From positions 85,696-149,695 of the forward strand of contig JAYRLC010000007.1 in NCBI GenBank assembly GCA_041905405.1: a DNA stretch of 64,000 nucleotides, in the 5' to 3' direction. Source of the DNA: RAM1 sp041905405. GTDB taxonomy: Bacteria; Pseudomonadota; Gammaproteobacteria; Burkholderiales; Burkholderiaceae_C. This document shows positions 1 to 7,613 of the stretch, piece after piece; position 1 is the stretch's first letter, and the number at the start of each line of letters is the position of its first letter. The notes beneath the pieces were generated by a model, which saw only the letters and a program-made list of their open reading frames with translations, searched no databases and was not told the origin of the DNA. Made by a program: the position numbers and the translations under genes.

Positions 1-1
1 G

Positions 2-652
2 GCCAACCTTGCCGCCCGGGTGTCGGAAAAGGAAGCGGCGTTGCAGCAAAGCTACGCACGCGTGGAGCAGCTGGCCCGCGAGCAGGAGCGCACCAGCGAG
101 CGTGCCCGCATCCTGCGCGACATGCACGACGGCGTGGGATCGCACATCAGTTCGGCGATCCGCCAGTTGCAGTCGGGCAAGGCCAGCCAGACCCAGGTGT
201 TGCAGACGCTGCGCGACTCGCTGGACCAGCTCAAGCTGCAGATCGATTCCATGAACCTGCCGCCGGGCGACATCACGGCGCTGCTGGCCAACCTGCGCTA
301 CCGGCTGGAGCCGCGCTTTGCGGCGTCCGACATCGAGCTGCAATGGGACGTGGACCTGATCCCGCCCCTGCAGCGGCTGGACGCGCATGCCATGCGGCAG
401 TTGCAGTTCATGCTGTTCGAGGCCTTTTCCAACGTGCTGCAGCACGCCCAGGCGAGCGTGCTGCGCATCGAAGCCGGAATGCTGGGCGGCACCGCCCAGC
501 TGCGCGTGATCGACAACGGACGCGGCTTTGACCTGCGGGCCACACCGCGCCGCGGCCTGCTCAGCCTGCGCGAACGGGCTGCTGCCATCGGCGCCGACCT
601 GAACCTGACCAGCGAGCCGGGGTGCACGGTGGTGGAAATCCTGATCGACTGA
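2..652 (+). CDS. Sensor histidine kinase, C-terminal part (5' end outside window)
   Basis: This is the C-terminal 216 residues of a sensor histidine kinase of the NarL/DegS type (HisKA_3 plus HATPase_c), which would autophosphorylate and pass phosphate to a LuxR-type response regulator. The reading frame is open from base 2, so the sensing part lies upstream of the window. A coiled-coil-like stretch leads into the dimerisation motif RDMHDGVGSH, whose phosphoacceptor His is the codon at 125-127. The N box (FEAFSNVLQHA, about 418-450) and the G1 box (DNGRGFD, about 510-530) of the ATPase domain follow. The stop is at 650-652. The stimulus and partner regulator cannot be seen here. Confidence 0.9.
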   Translation, partial: ANLAARVSEKEAALQQSYARVEQLAREQERTSERARILRDMHDGVGSHISSAIRQLQSGKASQTQVLQTLRDSLDQLKLQIDSMNLPPGDITALLANLRYRLEPRFAASDIELQWDVDLIPPLQRLDAHAMRQLQFMLFEAFSNVLQHAQASVLRIEAGMLGGTAQLRVIDNGRGFDLRATPRRGLLSLRERAAAIGADLNLTSEPGCTVVEILID

Positions 653-683
653 CTCAGGGCGATTGCGCTCTCCGGCTGAAAGC

Positions 684-863
684 GCCTGACGGGACGGCGC
701 CCTGTTCGCGCCACCAGCGCCCGGTCCCCTTCGGGGCGAGCCGCTGCAGTACTCAGGTCGGCGACATCCACCAAGCCCTCCGTCCACACCTGTGCGCCGC
801 CCCTCCGCGCTTCGCGCCCGGGCTCTTGATCGGTGGCGCGAACAGGGCGCCATCCCGTCAGGC
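684..863. repeat. 180-bp palindromic element, copy A
   Basis: This 180-base non-coding element is bounded by 32-base terminal inverted repeats (684-715 and 832-863) that match at 31 of 32 positions, the only mismatch being at arm position 12. The 116-base core contains a short hairpin (CCCC-TTC-GGGG near 726). An inverted second copy of the same length lies at 915-1094, 51 bases away. The cores are roughly 85 percent alike by eye, but the arms differ strongly between copies. It resembles a REPIN- or MITE-like element, or a structured RNA; no transposase or RAYT gene is in the window. Confidence 0.85.
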
Positions 864-914
864 TTGCGGCGCTCGAGAGAAGGGACCGCGGACTTTTTGT
901 GACGCTGGCCCCAA

Positions 915-1094
915 GCCCGTCGCGGTGGGGCGGCGCTTTCGCCACCGATCAAGAGCCCGGGCGCGAAGCACGGAGGGCTGGCGCACGGGTATGGACGGAG
1001 ACCGCGTTGTCACCCGCCGGCCTGAGTACTGCAGCGGCTCGCCCCGAAGGGGATCGGGCTCTGGTGGCGAAAGCGCCGCCCCGCCGCGACGGGC
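915..1094. repeat. 180-bp palindromic element, copy B (inverted relative to copy A)
   Basis: This is the second copy, in reverse orientation. Its 32-base arms are at 915-946 and 1063-1094, again complementary at 31 of 32 positions with the mismatch at arm position 12. Its core (947-1062) is the reverse complement of the copy A core apart from scattered changes and one replaced block of about 14 bases. The arm sequence itself is largely different from that of copy A, so each copy has its own matched pair of arms. Together the two copies form a large inverted repeat occupying most of the 653-1189 gap. Confidence 0.85.
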
Positions 1095-1110
1095 GTTCCC
1101 CCGGAGGCAA

Positions 1111-1180
1111 CAAGACCGCCAGATCAAGACCGCCAGATCAAGACCGCCAGATCAAGACCGCCAGATCAAGGCCGCCCGAT
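1111..1180. repeat. 14-bp tandem repeat, five units, upstream of rodA
   Basis: Four exact copies of the 14-base unit CAAGACCGCCAGAT lie at 1111-1124, 1125-1138, 1139-1152 and 1153-1166. A fifth copy with two changes lies at 1167-1180, and the array ends 9 bases before the rodA start codon. The unit shares GATCAAGA with the core end of the neighbouring 180-base elements. There are no spacers, so this is a minisatellite and not a CRISPR array. No clear ribosome binding site remains between the array and the ATG. Confidence 0.9.
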
Positions 1181-1189
1181 AATGGCGCC

Positions 1190-2347
1190 ATGGCGGCCGT
1201 ATTCGACAAACCTTCCCTCTGGCAACGCACCGCGCCGCTGCTGCGCGGCTTTGACGGGCCGCTGGCCTTTGCCGTGTTCCTGCTGGCCTGCGCCGGCCTG
1301 CTGACCATGTATTCGTCCGGCTACGACCATGGTTCGCGCTTCGTGGACCATGGCCGCAACATGCTGATCGCGGGCACCATCATGTTCCTGGTCGCGCAGG
1401 TGCCCCCCCAGCGGCTCATGAGCTTTGCCGTGCCCCTGTACGTGGCGGGCGTGACGCTGCTGGTGGCCGTGGCGGTGTTCGGCATCACGCGCAAGGGCGC
1501 CACGCGCTGGCTCAACGTGGGCGTCACCGTCATCCAGCCCAGCGAAATCCTGAAAATCGCCATGCCGCTCATGCTGGCCTGGTGGTTCCAGAAGCGCGAA
1601 GGCCAGCTGCGCCCGCTGGACTTCATCGTGGCGGGCCTGCTGCTGGTGGTGCCGGTCGGACTCATCATGAAACAGCCCGACCTGGGCACGTCGCTGCTGG
1701 TGCTGGCGGCGGGGCTGTCGGTCATCTTCTTTGCCGGGCTGAGCTGGAGGCTGATCATTCCGCCGGTGGCGCTGGCGCTCACGGGCATGGTGCTGCTGGT
1801 CGTCTTCGAGCCGCGGCTGTGCGCCGACGGCGTGCGCTGGTTCGTGCTGCACGACTACCAGCAGCAGCGCATCTGCACGCTGCTGGACCCCACGCGCGAC
1901 CCGCTGGGCAAGGGCTTTCACATCATCCAGGGCATGATCGCCATCGGCTCGGGCGGGCTGTTCGGCAAGGGCTTCATGCAGGGCACGCAGACCCACCTGG
2001 AGTTCATCCCCGAGCGCACCACTGACTTCATCTTCGCCGCGTTTTCCGAGGAGTTCGGCCTGCTGGGCAACCTGCTGCTGATCGCCGGCTTCATCTTCCT
2101 GATCCTGCGCGGGCTGACCATTGCGCTGGAAGCGTCCACGCTGTTCTCGCGCCTGCTGGCGGGGGCGGTGACGCTGATCTTCTTCACCTACGCCTTCGTG
2201 AACATGGGCATGGTCAGCGGCATCCTGCCGGTGGTGGGTGTGCCGCTGCCCTTCATCAGCTATGGCGGCACGGCCATGGTCACGCTGGGCGCGGGGCTGG
2301 GCATCCTGATGTCGGTCGCCAAGGCCAAAAGGCTGGTGCAGACATGA
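1190..2347 (+). CDS. rodA: Rod shape-determining protein RodA, SEDS peptidoglycan glycosyltransferase
   Basis: RodA polymerises lipid II into glycan strands for the elongasome, with the transpeptidase PBP2, in the inner membrane. The 385-residue product is strongly hydrophobic, as expected for about ten membrane segments. It carries the SEDS signature TTDFIFAAFSEEFG, whose Asp279 is the expected catalytic residue, and the C-terminal GVPLPFISYGG motif. ATG 1190 was chosen because family members start close to this FDKPSLWQ sequence; the frame stays open upstream only through repeat DNA. The next gene overlaps the stop by 4 bases. In many Burkholderiales rodA follows mreBCD-mrdA; here a histidine kinase and repeats lie upstream. 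Confidence 0.95.
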   Translation: MAAVFDKPSLWQRTAPLLRGFDGPLAFAVFLLACAGLLTMYSSGYDHGSRFVDHGRNMLIAGTIMFLVAQVPPQRLMSFAVPLYVAGVTLLVAVAVFGITRKGATRWLNVGVTVIQPSEILKIAMPLMLAWWFQKREGQLRPLDFIVAGLLLVVPVGLIMKQPDLGTSLLVLAAGLSVIFFAGLSWRLIIPPVALALTGMVLLVVFEPRLCADGVRWFVLHDYQQQRICTLLDPTRDPLGKGFHIIQGMIAIGSGGLFGKGFMQGTQTHLEFIPERTTDFIFAAFSEEFGLLGNLLLIAGFIFLILRGLTIALEASTLFSRLLAGAVTLIFFTYAFVNMGMVSGILPVVGVPLPFISYGGTAMVTLGAGLGILMSVAKAKRLVQT

Positions 2348-3222
2348 ACCAGACCGTGGCCGTGATCGGCGTGGGCAACATGGGCGGCGCCATGGCCGCC
2401 AACCTGCTGTCGCAGGGGTGGCAGGTGCTGGTGTGCGACATCGATGCGTCTCGGGTGGACGCGCTGGTGGCGCGCGGCGCGCGGGCAGCGGCCCGCCCGC
2501 AGGACTGCGCCGGCGCGGGCGCCACCATCGTCTGCGTGGTGGATGCCGCCCAGACCGATGCCGTGCTGTTCGGAGAGCACGGCCTGGCGGCGGCAGCGCC
2601 GGCCGGCCATGCGGTGCTGCTGTGTCCTACGATCTCGCCGCAGGACGTGGAGGACTTCGCGGGTCGGCTCGCCGCGCACGGACTGCAGGCAATCGATGCC
2701 CCCATGTCGGGCGGCCCGGCGCGTGCGCTGGACGGCAGCATGAGCCTGATGGTGGCCTGCGCCGACGATGTCTTCACGCGCCATGCGGCGCTCATCAACA
2801 CGCTGTCGCACAAGGTGTTTCGCATCAGCGGCCGGCCCGGCGATGGCGCCCGGACCAAGCTGGTGAACAACCTGCTGGCGGGCATCAACCTGGTCGGAGC
2901 GGCCGAGGTCATGGCGCTGGCGGACCGCATGGGTCTTGACCTGCAGCGCACGCTGGACGTGATCGAGCAGTCCAGCGGGCAGAGCTGGATCGGGTCGGAC
3001 CGCATGCGGCGCGCCATTGCGGGCGACTATGCGCCCCGAGCCCACGTGACGCTGCTGCAAAAGGACACACGGTTGGCCCTGCAGGCTGCGCAGGCCGCCG
3101 GGTTTGAAGGCCCGCTGGGCGCCGCAGCCCGCGACACGTTCGCGCGCGCCGCCGCGGCCGGCATGGAGGGCCTGGACGATGCCGCGGTCTACCGGCTGCT
3201 TGCCGGCCGCGCCGATGGGTAA
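2344..3222 (+). CDS. NAD(P)-dependent beta-hydroxyacid dehydrogenase (3-hydroxyisobutyrate dehydrogenase family)
   Basis: This 292-residue protein belongs to the beta-hydroxyacid dehydrogenase family, which oxidises 3-hydroxyisobutyrate, tartronate semialdehyde, threonate or similar acids with NAD(P). The N-terminal Rossmann motif is GVGNMGGAMA (Gly9 to Ala18 region). The substrate-binding motif DAPMSGGP lies at about 119-126, and the catalytic Lys is Lys172 in the TKLVNNLL helix. The C-terminal helical domain is complete. Its ATG overlaps the rodA stop (ATGA), so the two are likely co-transcribed, although no functional link to cell shape is evident. The exact substrate cannot be assigned from sequence. 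Confidence 0.85.
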   Translation: MNQTVAVIGVGNMGGAMAANLLSQGWQVLVCDIDASRVDALVARGARAAARPQDCAGAGATIVCVVDAAQTDAVLFGEHGLAAAAPAGHAVLLCPTISPQDVEDFAGRLAAHGLQAIDAPMSGGPARALDGSMSLMVACADDVFTRHAALINTLSHKVFRISGRPGDGARTKLVNNLLAGINLVGAAEVMALADRMGLDLQRTLDVIEQSSGQSWIGSDRMRRAIAGDYAPRAHVTLLQKDTRLALQAAQAAGFEGPLGAAARDTFARAAAAGMEGLDDAAVYRLLAGRADG

Positions 3223-3245
3223 ACTGTGGGCGTTCCCTTAGCGCT

Positions 3246-5303
3246 ATGACCACCATCCTCATCGTTGAAGACGACGACGCCATCCGCAACAACGTCACGC
3301 GGATGCTCAAGCTCGAAGGCTTTGACATCGTCTCGGCCACCAACGGCCGGCTGGGCCTGGAGCGGCTGCGCCAGGTCATGCCCGACGTGGTGATCTCCGA
3401 CGTCAGCATGCCCGAGATGGATGGTTTCGAGCTGCTGGAGGCGATCCGCGGCGACCGCGCGCTGGCGGCCACCCCGGTCATGCTGCTGACGGCGCTGGAC
3501 GACCGCGCCAGCATGCGCCGCGGCATGACGGCCGGGGCCGACGACTACCTGGCCAAGCCCTTCACCCGCGTGGAGCTGCTGGACGCGCTGCAAGGGCTGC
3601 TCAGGAAAAAGCAGCGTGTGGACGAGACCGTGCAGACGGCGGTGAGCACGCACGAAGAGCAGTTGCGCCGCGCCTTCGCCGAAAGCATGGGCGGCGGCGG
3701 TGGCGAGCGCTTCGGGCTGAGCATGCCGAGCGACGCCGTGGCCGACCAGGTCATCGACGCCACCGTGCTGTTTTCCGACATCCGCAATTTCACGTCGCTG
3801 GCCGAGCGGCTCAATTCGCAGGAAGTGGCCGAGCTGCTCACGGTGTACTTTGAGCGCACCTGTGATCCCGTGCTCAAGAACGGCGGGCGCAACCTGAAGT
3901 TCATCGGCGACGGACTGATGGCGGTGTTTTCCGACACGCACAGCGGCTCGCCGCTGCCGGCGGCGCGACGGGCGGTGTCGGCGTCGCTCGCGATGGCGCT
4001 GGCCACGCACGAATTCCGCAGCTGGCTGGCCCACCGCTTTGCCGACCGGGGCCTGCCGCCGTTCGCCATCGGCGTGGGCCTGCATGCCGGCGAGGTCACG
4101 CTGTGCCGGCTCGGCACCATCCAGAACAAGGAAACCACGCCCATCGGAGACACCGTCAACGTCGCGGCGCGGCTGGAAGCGTCCAGCAAGGAGCTGGGCT
4201 GGACCGTGGTGGCCAGCAGCACCGTGCTGGACAGGGCGGGTGAGGGCGTGCAGACCGGCGGCATGACGTCGCTGGCGGTGCGCGGCAAGAACCTGTACGT
4301 GGACGTGGCCGAAATCACGGGCCTGGTGACCAACATGGACGACAAGGTCCATGGCATGGCCACGCTGACCGAGCGTGCGGCCGAAGTGCGCGCGGCCGTG
4401 CAGATCAACTCCGAAATCACCGCGCGGGCCGTCAAGGGGGCGCTCAAGTCCAAACTGTCGGCCATGAAGGATCTGTCCTTCGGCGATGACGAGGAGCCGC
4501 TGCGCCTGAAGGGCTACCGCGTCACGCGCAAGATCGGCGCGGGCGGCATGACGCAGGTATACCTGGCCGTGCGCGAAGCTGACGGGCTGCCCGTGGTGCT
4601 GAAGGTCCTGGACGCGAGCGGCCAGGACGCGGCCGCCCATCTGTCGCGCTTCATCCAGGAATATGCGCTGCTGTCGCAGATCGACCATCCCAACGTGATC
4701 AGGATCTATGACCAGGGCTTTACCGACGACCATGCCTACATTGCCATGGAGTATTTCGAGCGCGGCGACCTGCGCTCGGCGTTCTCGGGCGGCTTGCCGC
4801 AGCAGCGGGTGCTGCAGGTGATCGCACAGGTGGCGCAGGCGCTGGCGGCCATCCACGGCCGCGGCATCATCCATCGGGACCTCAAGCCCGAAAACATCAT
4901 GCTGCACAACGACGGCACTGTGGCGCTGGCGGACTTCGGCATCGCCAAATCCATGCTCAAGGCCGAAAACATGGCCCTGACCCAGACGCGCCATGGCGAC
5001 GTGGTGGGCACGCCGTACTACCTGAGCCCCGAGCAGGCCACGGGCAAGCCCATCACGCCGCAAAGCGATCTGTACAGCCTGGGCATCATGATGTTCGAGA
5101 TGCTGGCGGGCAAGCGCCCGTTTGGCGCGGAAACGCTGGAGCAACTGCTGGCGCACCACCTGCACGCCCCCACGCCACCGCTGCCCGCGCACCATGCGAC
5201 GCTGCAGCCCATCGTCAACAAACTTACCGCCAAAAAGCCAGAGGAACGCTACCCCTCGGCCCAGGCCCTGCTGGTCGATCTGGACCGCCTGCCGCAGGGC
5301 TGA
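3246..5303 (+). CDS. Receiver - class III adenylate cyclase - Ser/Thr protein kinase fusion
   Basis: This 685-residue signalling protein has three complete domains. Residues 1-125 are a CheY-like receiver with acidic Glu8/Asp9/Asp10, phosphoacceptor Asp52 and Lys104. Residues about 170-360 are a class III nucleotide cyclase with metal Asp178 and Asp222, the adenine-type pair Lys218 and Asp302, and transition-state Asn305 and Arg309. Residues about 424-683 are a Hanks-type kinase with glycine loop GAGGMTQV (431-438), Lys453, Glu472, HRD 543-545, DFG 563-565 and SPE 594-596. It could integrate phosphorelay input with cAMP production and protein phosphorylation, but activity and partners are inferred. 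No membrane segment is visible. It lies 23 bases after the reductase, possibly in the same operon. Confidence 0.9.
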   Translation: MTTILIVEDDDAIRNNVTRMLKLEGFDIVSATNGRLGLERLRQVMPDVVISDVSMPEMDGFELLEAIRGDRALAATPVMLLTALDDRASMRRGMTAGADDYLAKPFTRVELLDALQGLLRKKQRVDETVQTAVSTHEEQLRRAFAESMGGGGGERFGLSMPSDAVADQVIDATVLFSDIRNFTSLAERLNSQEVAELLTVYFERTCDPVLKNGGRNLKFIGDGLMAVFSDTHSGSPLPAARRAVSASLAMALATHEFRSWLAHRFADRGLPPFAIGVGLHAGEVTLCRLGTIQNKETTPIGDTVNVAARLEASSKELGWTVVASSTVLDRAGEGVQTGGMTSLAVRGKNLYVDVAEITGLVTNMDDKVHGMATLTERAAEVRAAVQINSEITARAVKGALKSKLSAMKDLSFGDDEEPLRLKGYRVTRKIGAGGMTQVYLAVREADGLPVVLKVLDASGQDAAAHLSRFIQEYALLSQIDHPNVIRIYDQGFTDDHAYIAMEYFERGDLRSAFSGGLPQQRVLQVIAQVAQALAAIHGRGIIHRDLKPENIMLHNDGTVALADFGIAKSMLKAENMALTQTRHGDVVGTPYYLSPEQATGKPITPQSDLYSLGIMMFEMLAGKRPFGAETLEQLLAHHLHAPTPPLPAHHATLQPIVNKLTAKKPEERYPSAQALLVDLDRLPQG

Positions 5304-5347
5304 GCGCGCGCCCCACAGGGACATCGCCGCAGGCCTAAAATGGCCCG

Positions 5348-6808
5348 ATGATCTCCCGCGAACCCACGATTGAACGCCTTGCCACCGCCCAGCGCCTGCT
5401 GCTGGAACCGTTTGGCCTGGATGAGTCCCACCTGAGCCGCGCGCTGGCCGAAATCACGGCGCACAGGGTGGACGACGCGGACCTGTATTTCCAGTACACC
5501 CGCAACGAAGGCTGGAGCCTGGAAGAGGGCATCGTCAAGACGGGTTCCTTCAGCATCGACCAGGGCGTGGGCGTGCGCGCGGTCAGCGGCGAGAAAACCG
5601 CCTTCGCCTATTCCGACGACATTTCCGAAGCGTCGCTGCTGGACGCGGCGCGCACCGTGCGCTCCATCTCCGCCGCGGGTCGGTCGGCCCGCGCGAAGAC
5701 ACCGGCCCGCAAGATTGCCGCCAGCCGCTCGCTGTACGACGGCCTGGACCCGATCGCCACGCTGGACAGCACGGCCAAGGTCAAGCTGCTGGAAAAGGTC
5801 GAAAAGCTCGCTCGCGCCAAGGACCCGCGTGTCGCCCAGGTCATGGCAGGTCTTGCGAGCGAATACGACGTGGTGCTGATCGCGCGCGCAGACGGCACGC
5901 TGGCGGCGGACGTGCGCCCGCTGGTGCGCCTGTCGGTCACGGTCATCGCGGAGCAGAACGGTCGCCGTGAAATGGGCTCGGGCGGCGGCGGCGGCCGGTT
6001 CGGCCTGGCGTACTTCAACGACGACCAGATCGCCGAATACGTGAACGACGCGGTCAACGCTGCGCTGACCAACCTGGAATCCCGCCCCGCGCCGGCCGGC
6101 GAGCTGACCGTGGTGCTGGGTCCTGGCTGGCCGGGCGTGCTGCTGCACGAAGCCATTGGCCACGGGCTGGAAGGCGACTTCAACCGCAAGGGCTCCAGCG
6201 CCTTCAGCGGCCGCATCGGCCAGCGCGTGGCGGCCAAGGGCGTCACGGTGCTGGACGACGGCACCATCGCCGACCGCCGCGGCTCGCTCAACGTCGACGA
6301 CGAAGGCCATGCCACGCAGCGCAACGTGCTGATCGAGGACGGCATCCTCAAAGGCTACATCCAGGACGCCATGAACGCGCGCCTGATGAAGGTCAAGCCC
6401 ACCGGCAACGGCCGGCGCGAAAGCTATGCGCACATCCCCATGCCGCGCATGACCAACACCTACATGCTGGGCGGCGACCGCGAGCCGGCCGAAATCGTGG
6501 CCAGCATCAAGAAAGGCCTGTACGCCACCAACTTCGGCGGGGGCCAGGTGGACATCACCAGCGGCAAGTTCGTGTTCAGCGCGAGCGAAGCCTTCTGGGT
6601 CGAGAACGGCAAGATCCTGTACCCGGTCAAGGGCGCGACCATCGTGGGCAACGGCCCCGACGCGCTCACACGCGTGACCATGATTGGCAACGACATGGCG
6701 CTGGACAGCGGTGTGGGCACCTGCGGCAAGGAAGGCCAGAGCGTGCCCGTCGGCGTGGGCCAGCCTACGCTGCGCATCGACGGGCTGACCGTCGGCGGCA
6801 CGGCCTGA
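5348..6808 (+). CDS. tldD: Metalloprotease TldD
   Basis: TldD forms a heterodimer with TldE/PmbA and degrades unfolded peptides, acting in microcin maturation and toxin-antitoxin turnover in other bacteria. The 486-residue length is typical. The zinc-binding HExxxH motif is HEAIGH at residues 267-272, preceded by the usual PGWPGVLL stretch, and a conserved Cys lies in GVGTCGKEGQ near the C terminus. The ATG at 5348 follows a 44-base gap after the preceding kinase gene. No pmbA is seen in the window. Confidence 0.95.
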   Translation: MISREPTIERLATAQRLLLEPFGLDESHLSRALAEITAHRVDDADLYFQYTRNEGWSLEEGIVKTGSFSIDQGVGVRAVSGEKTAFAYSDDISEASLLDAARTVRSISAAGRSARAKTPARKIAASRSLYDGLDPIATLDSTAKVKLLEKVEKLARAKDPRVAQVMAGLASEYDVVLIARADGTLAADVRPLVRLSVTVIAEQNGRREMGSGGGGGRFGLAYFNDDQIAEYVNDAVNAALTNLESRPAPAGELTVVLGPGWPGVLLHEAIGHGLEGDFNRKGSSAFSGRIGQRVAAKGVTVLDDGTIADRRGSLNVDDEGHATQRNVLIEDGILKGYIQDAMNARLMKVKPTGNGRRESYAHIPMPRMTNTYMLGGDREPAEIVASIKKGLYATNFGGGQVDITSGKFVFSASEAFWVENGKILYPVKGATIVGNGPDALTRVTMIGNDMALDSGVGTCGKEGQSVPVGVGQPTLRIDGLTVGGTA

Positions 6809-6818
6809 GCGTGCGGGC

Positions 6819-7376
6819 ATGAGCACGCCGTCCAGGCTGTCGATTGATCGCACGACGCTGCTGCCCAGTATTCAGACCTTTGGCGAGCTGTCCAACTTCC
6901 TGCGCGGCTCGGTCGCCGACGAAGACTGCCGCCAGTTCAGCGAAAGCATGGCCACGCTGGCGACCCACATCGAGGCCATCGTCGCCGCGCTGCGCCTGAG
7001 CCGCGCCCGCGCCGCGGTGGCGCCGCTGCTGGTGGACCTGCTCACGGTGCTGCGCGGCCACCGCTCGCTGGTGGTGAACCTGGGGCCGTTGTGGCGGGGC
7101 CTGTACGAATACGCCACCTACCTGCAGACGCTGAACAACTTCCGCGTGCTAATCGGCCAGTGGCTGCTGGATGGCGGCCCGCGCAGCGAAATGCTGGGCC
7201 TGGGCCCCGACGATTTCGAGCTGGTGGCCTGGCGCATGCTGGGCGAAGGCATGCTGCTGATCGACATGTACGAACAGCTGGCTGCCCCGGCCACGCCCGA
7301 ACAATCGGCCATGGCGGCGCTGGAAGAACCCCGCGTCGAACGCGCCATGGCCTGGTGGAAAAAGCTGCGGCTGTGA
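6819..7376 (+). CDS. Conserved hypothetical protein, alpha-helical
   Basis: The family is not recognised. The 185-residue product looks entirely helical and soluble, with no signal peptide or membrane segment, many Leu/Ala heptads, and a central aromatic motif around LWRGLYEYATYLQTL. The start at 6819 lies 10 bases after the tldD stop, suggesting co-transcription. Length, codon use and absence of frame breaks support a real gene. It does not show the heme-binding features of tryptophan dioxygenases, which its helical character superficially recalls. Confidence 0.75.
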   Translation: MSTPSRLSIDRTTLLPSIQTFGELSNFLRGSVADEDCRQFSESMATLATHIEAIVAALRLSRARAAVAPLLVDLLTVLRGHRSLVVNLGPLWRGLYEYATYLQTLNNFRVLIGQWLLDGGPRSEMLGLGPDDFELVAWRMLGEGMLLIDMYEQLAAPATPEQSAMAALEEPRVERAMAWWKKLRL

Positions 7377-7432
7377 CCTGCGCGCTACAGGTGCTGGCGA
7401 CCCGCGCCAAACCCTGTGCTACATTTCGCCTC

Positions 7433-7522
7433 ATGCACTTCGCAGCCCGTTTTTACTTTTTTGGTTACTTTTGGTTCTCCAACGCCCCGGCGGTTGAGAG
7501 TTCTGAGCGTACCTGCAGGTAA
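7433..7522 (+). CDS. Aromatic-rich leader peptide of the DAHP synthase attenuator
   Basis: This is a 29-codon open frame (ATG 7433, TAA 7520-7522). Residues 7-15 read FYFFGYFWF, so eight of nine consecutive codons (7451-7477) specify Phe, Tyr or Trp. The peptide ends upstream of a perfect terminator hairpin, and its codons 18-21 overlap a segment that can form the competing antiterminator. This is the classical layout of ribosome-mediated attenuation sensing charged aromatic tRNAs. There is no obvious Shine-Dalgarno sequence, so translation might be leaderless or weak. Confidence 0.85.
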   Translation: MHFAARFYFFGYFWFSNAPAVESSERTCR

Positions 7523-7574
7523 GAACGCAAACAGAATCTCCCAAAAAAACCGCCGGACCCCCGGCGGTTTTTTT
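7485..7574 (+). promoter_or_regulatory. Transcription attenuator: antiterminator and terminator segments
   Basis: Segment 2 (CCGGCGGTT, 7487-7495) lies just after the aromatic codons of the leader peptide. It can pair over 9 bases with segment 3 (AACCGCCGG, 7548-7556). Segment 3 otherwise pairs with segment 4 to form the terminator. Stalling at Phe/Tyr/Trp codons would leave segment 2 free and allow read-through into the DAHP synthase gene; full translation to the stop at 7520 would cover segment 2 and allow termination. The mechanism is inferred from the pairing logic. Confidence 0.8.
7543..7574 (+). terminator. Rho-independent terminator of the attenuator
   Basis: A perfect 14-base-pair stem is formed by 7543-7556 (seven A plus CCGCCGG) and 7561-7574 (CCGGCGG plus seven T), with the loop ACCC at 7557-7560. 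The T run is inside the stem, so the hairpin could also work on the other strand. It stands 40 bases before the DAHP synthase start codon. Confidence 0.9.
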
Positions 7575-7613
7575 ATGCCCTTTTCAAAACCAGACCACTT
7601 CAGGAAACAACCG

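Noticed and set aside
1111..1180. Possible CRISPR array
   Set aside because: The repeats are only 14 bases, directly adjacent with no spacers, and no cas genes are present.
833..1189. Upstream extension of the rodA frame through the repeat block
   Set aside because: The extension reads through the palindromic elements and the 14-base tandem repeat; RodA relatives begin at the ATG at 1190.
3189..5324. Long minus-strand open frame of 711 codons opposite the receiver-cyclase-kinase gene
   Set aside because: It is the antisense of a gene with complete motifs, rich in His/Arg/Gln as expected for shadow frames in high-GC DNA, with no recognisable domain or ribosome binding site.
6819..7376. Tryptophan 2,3-dioxygenase-like protein
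   Set aside because: It is helical and of roughly suitable length but lacks the conserved heme and substrate motifs.
7416..7613. Longer N terminus for the DAHP synthase
   Set aside because: The region contains the leader peptide and a perfect terminator; class I DAHP synthases start near the ATG at 7614.
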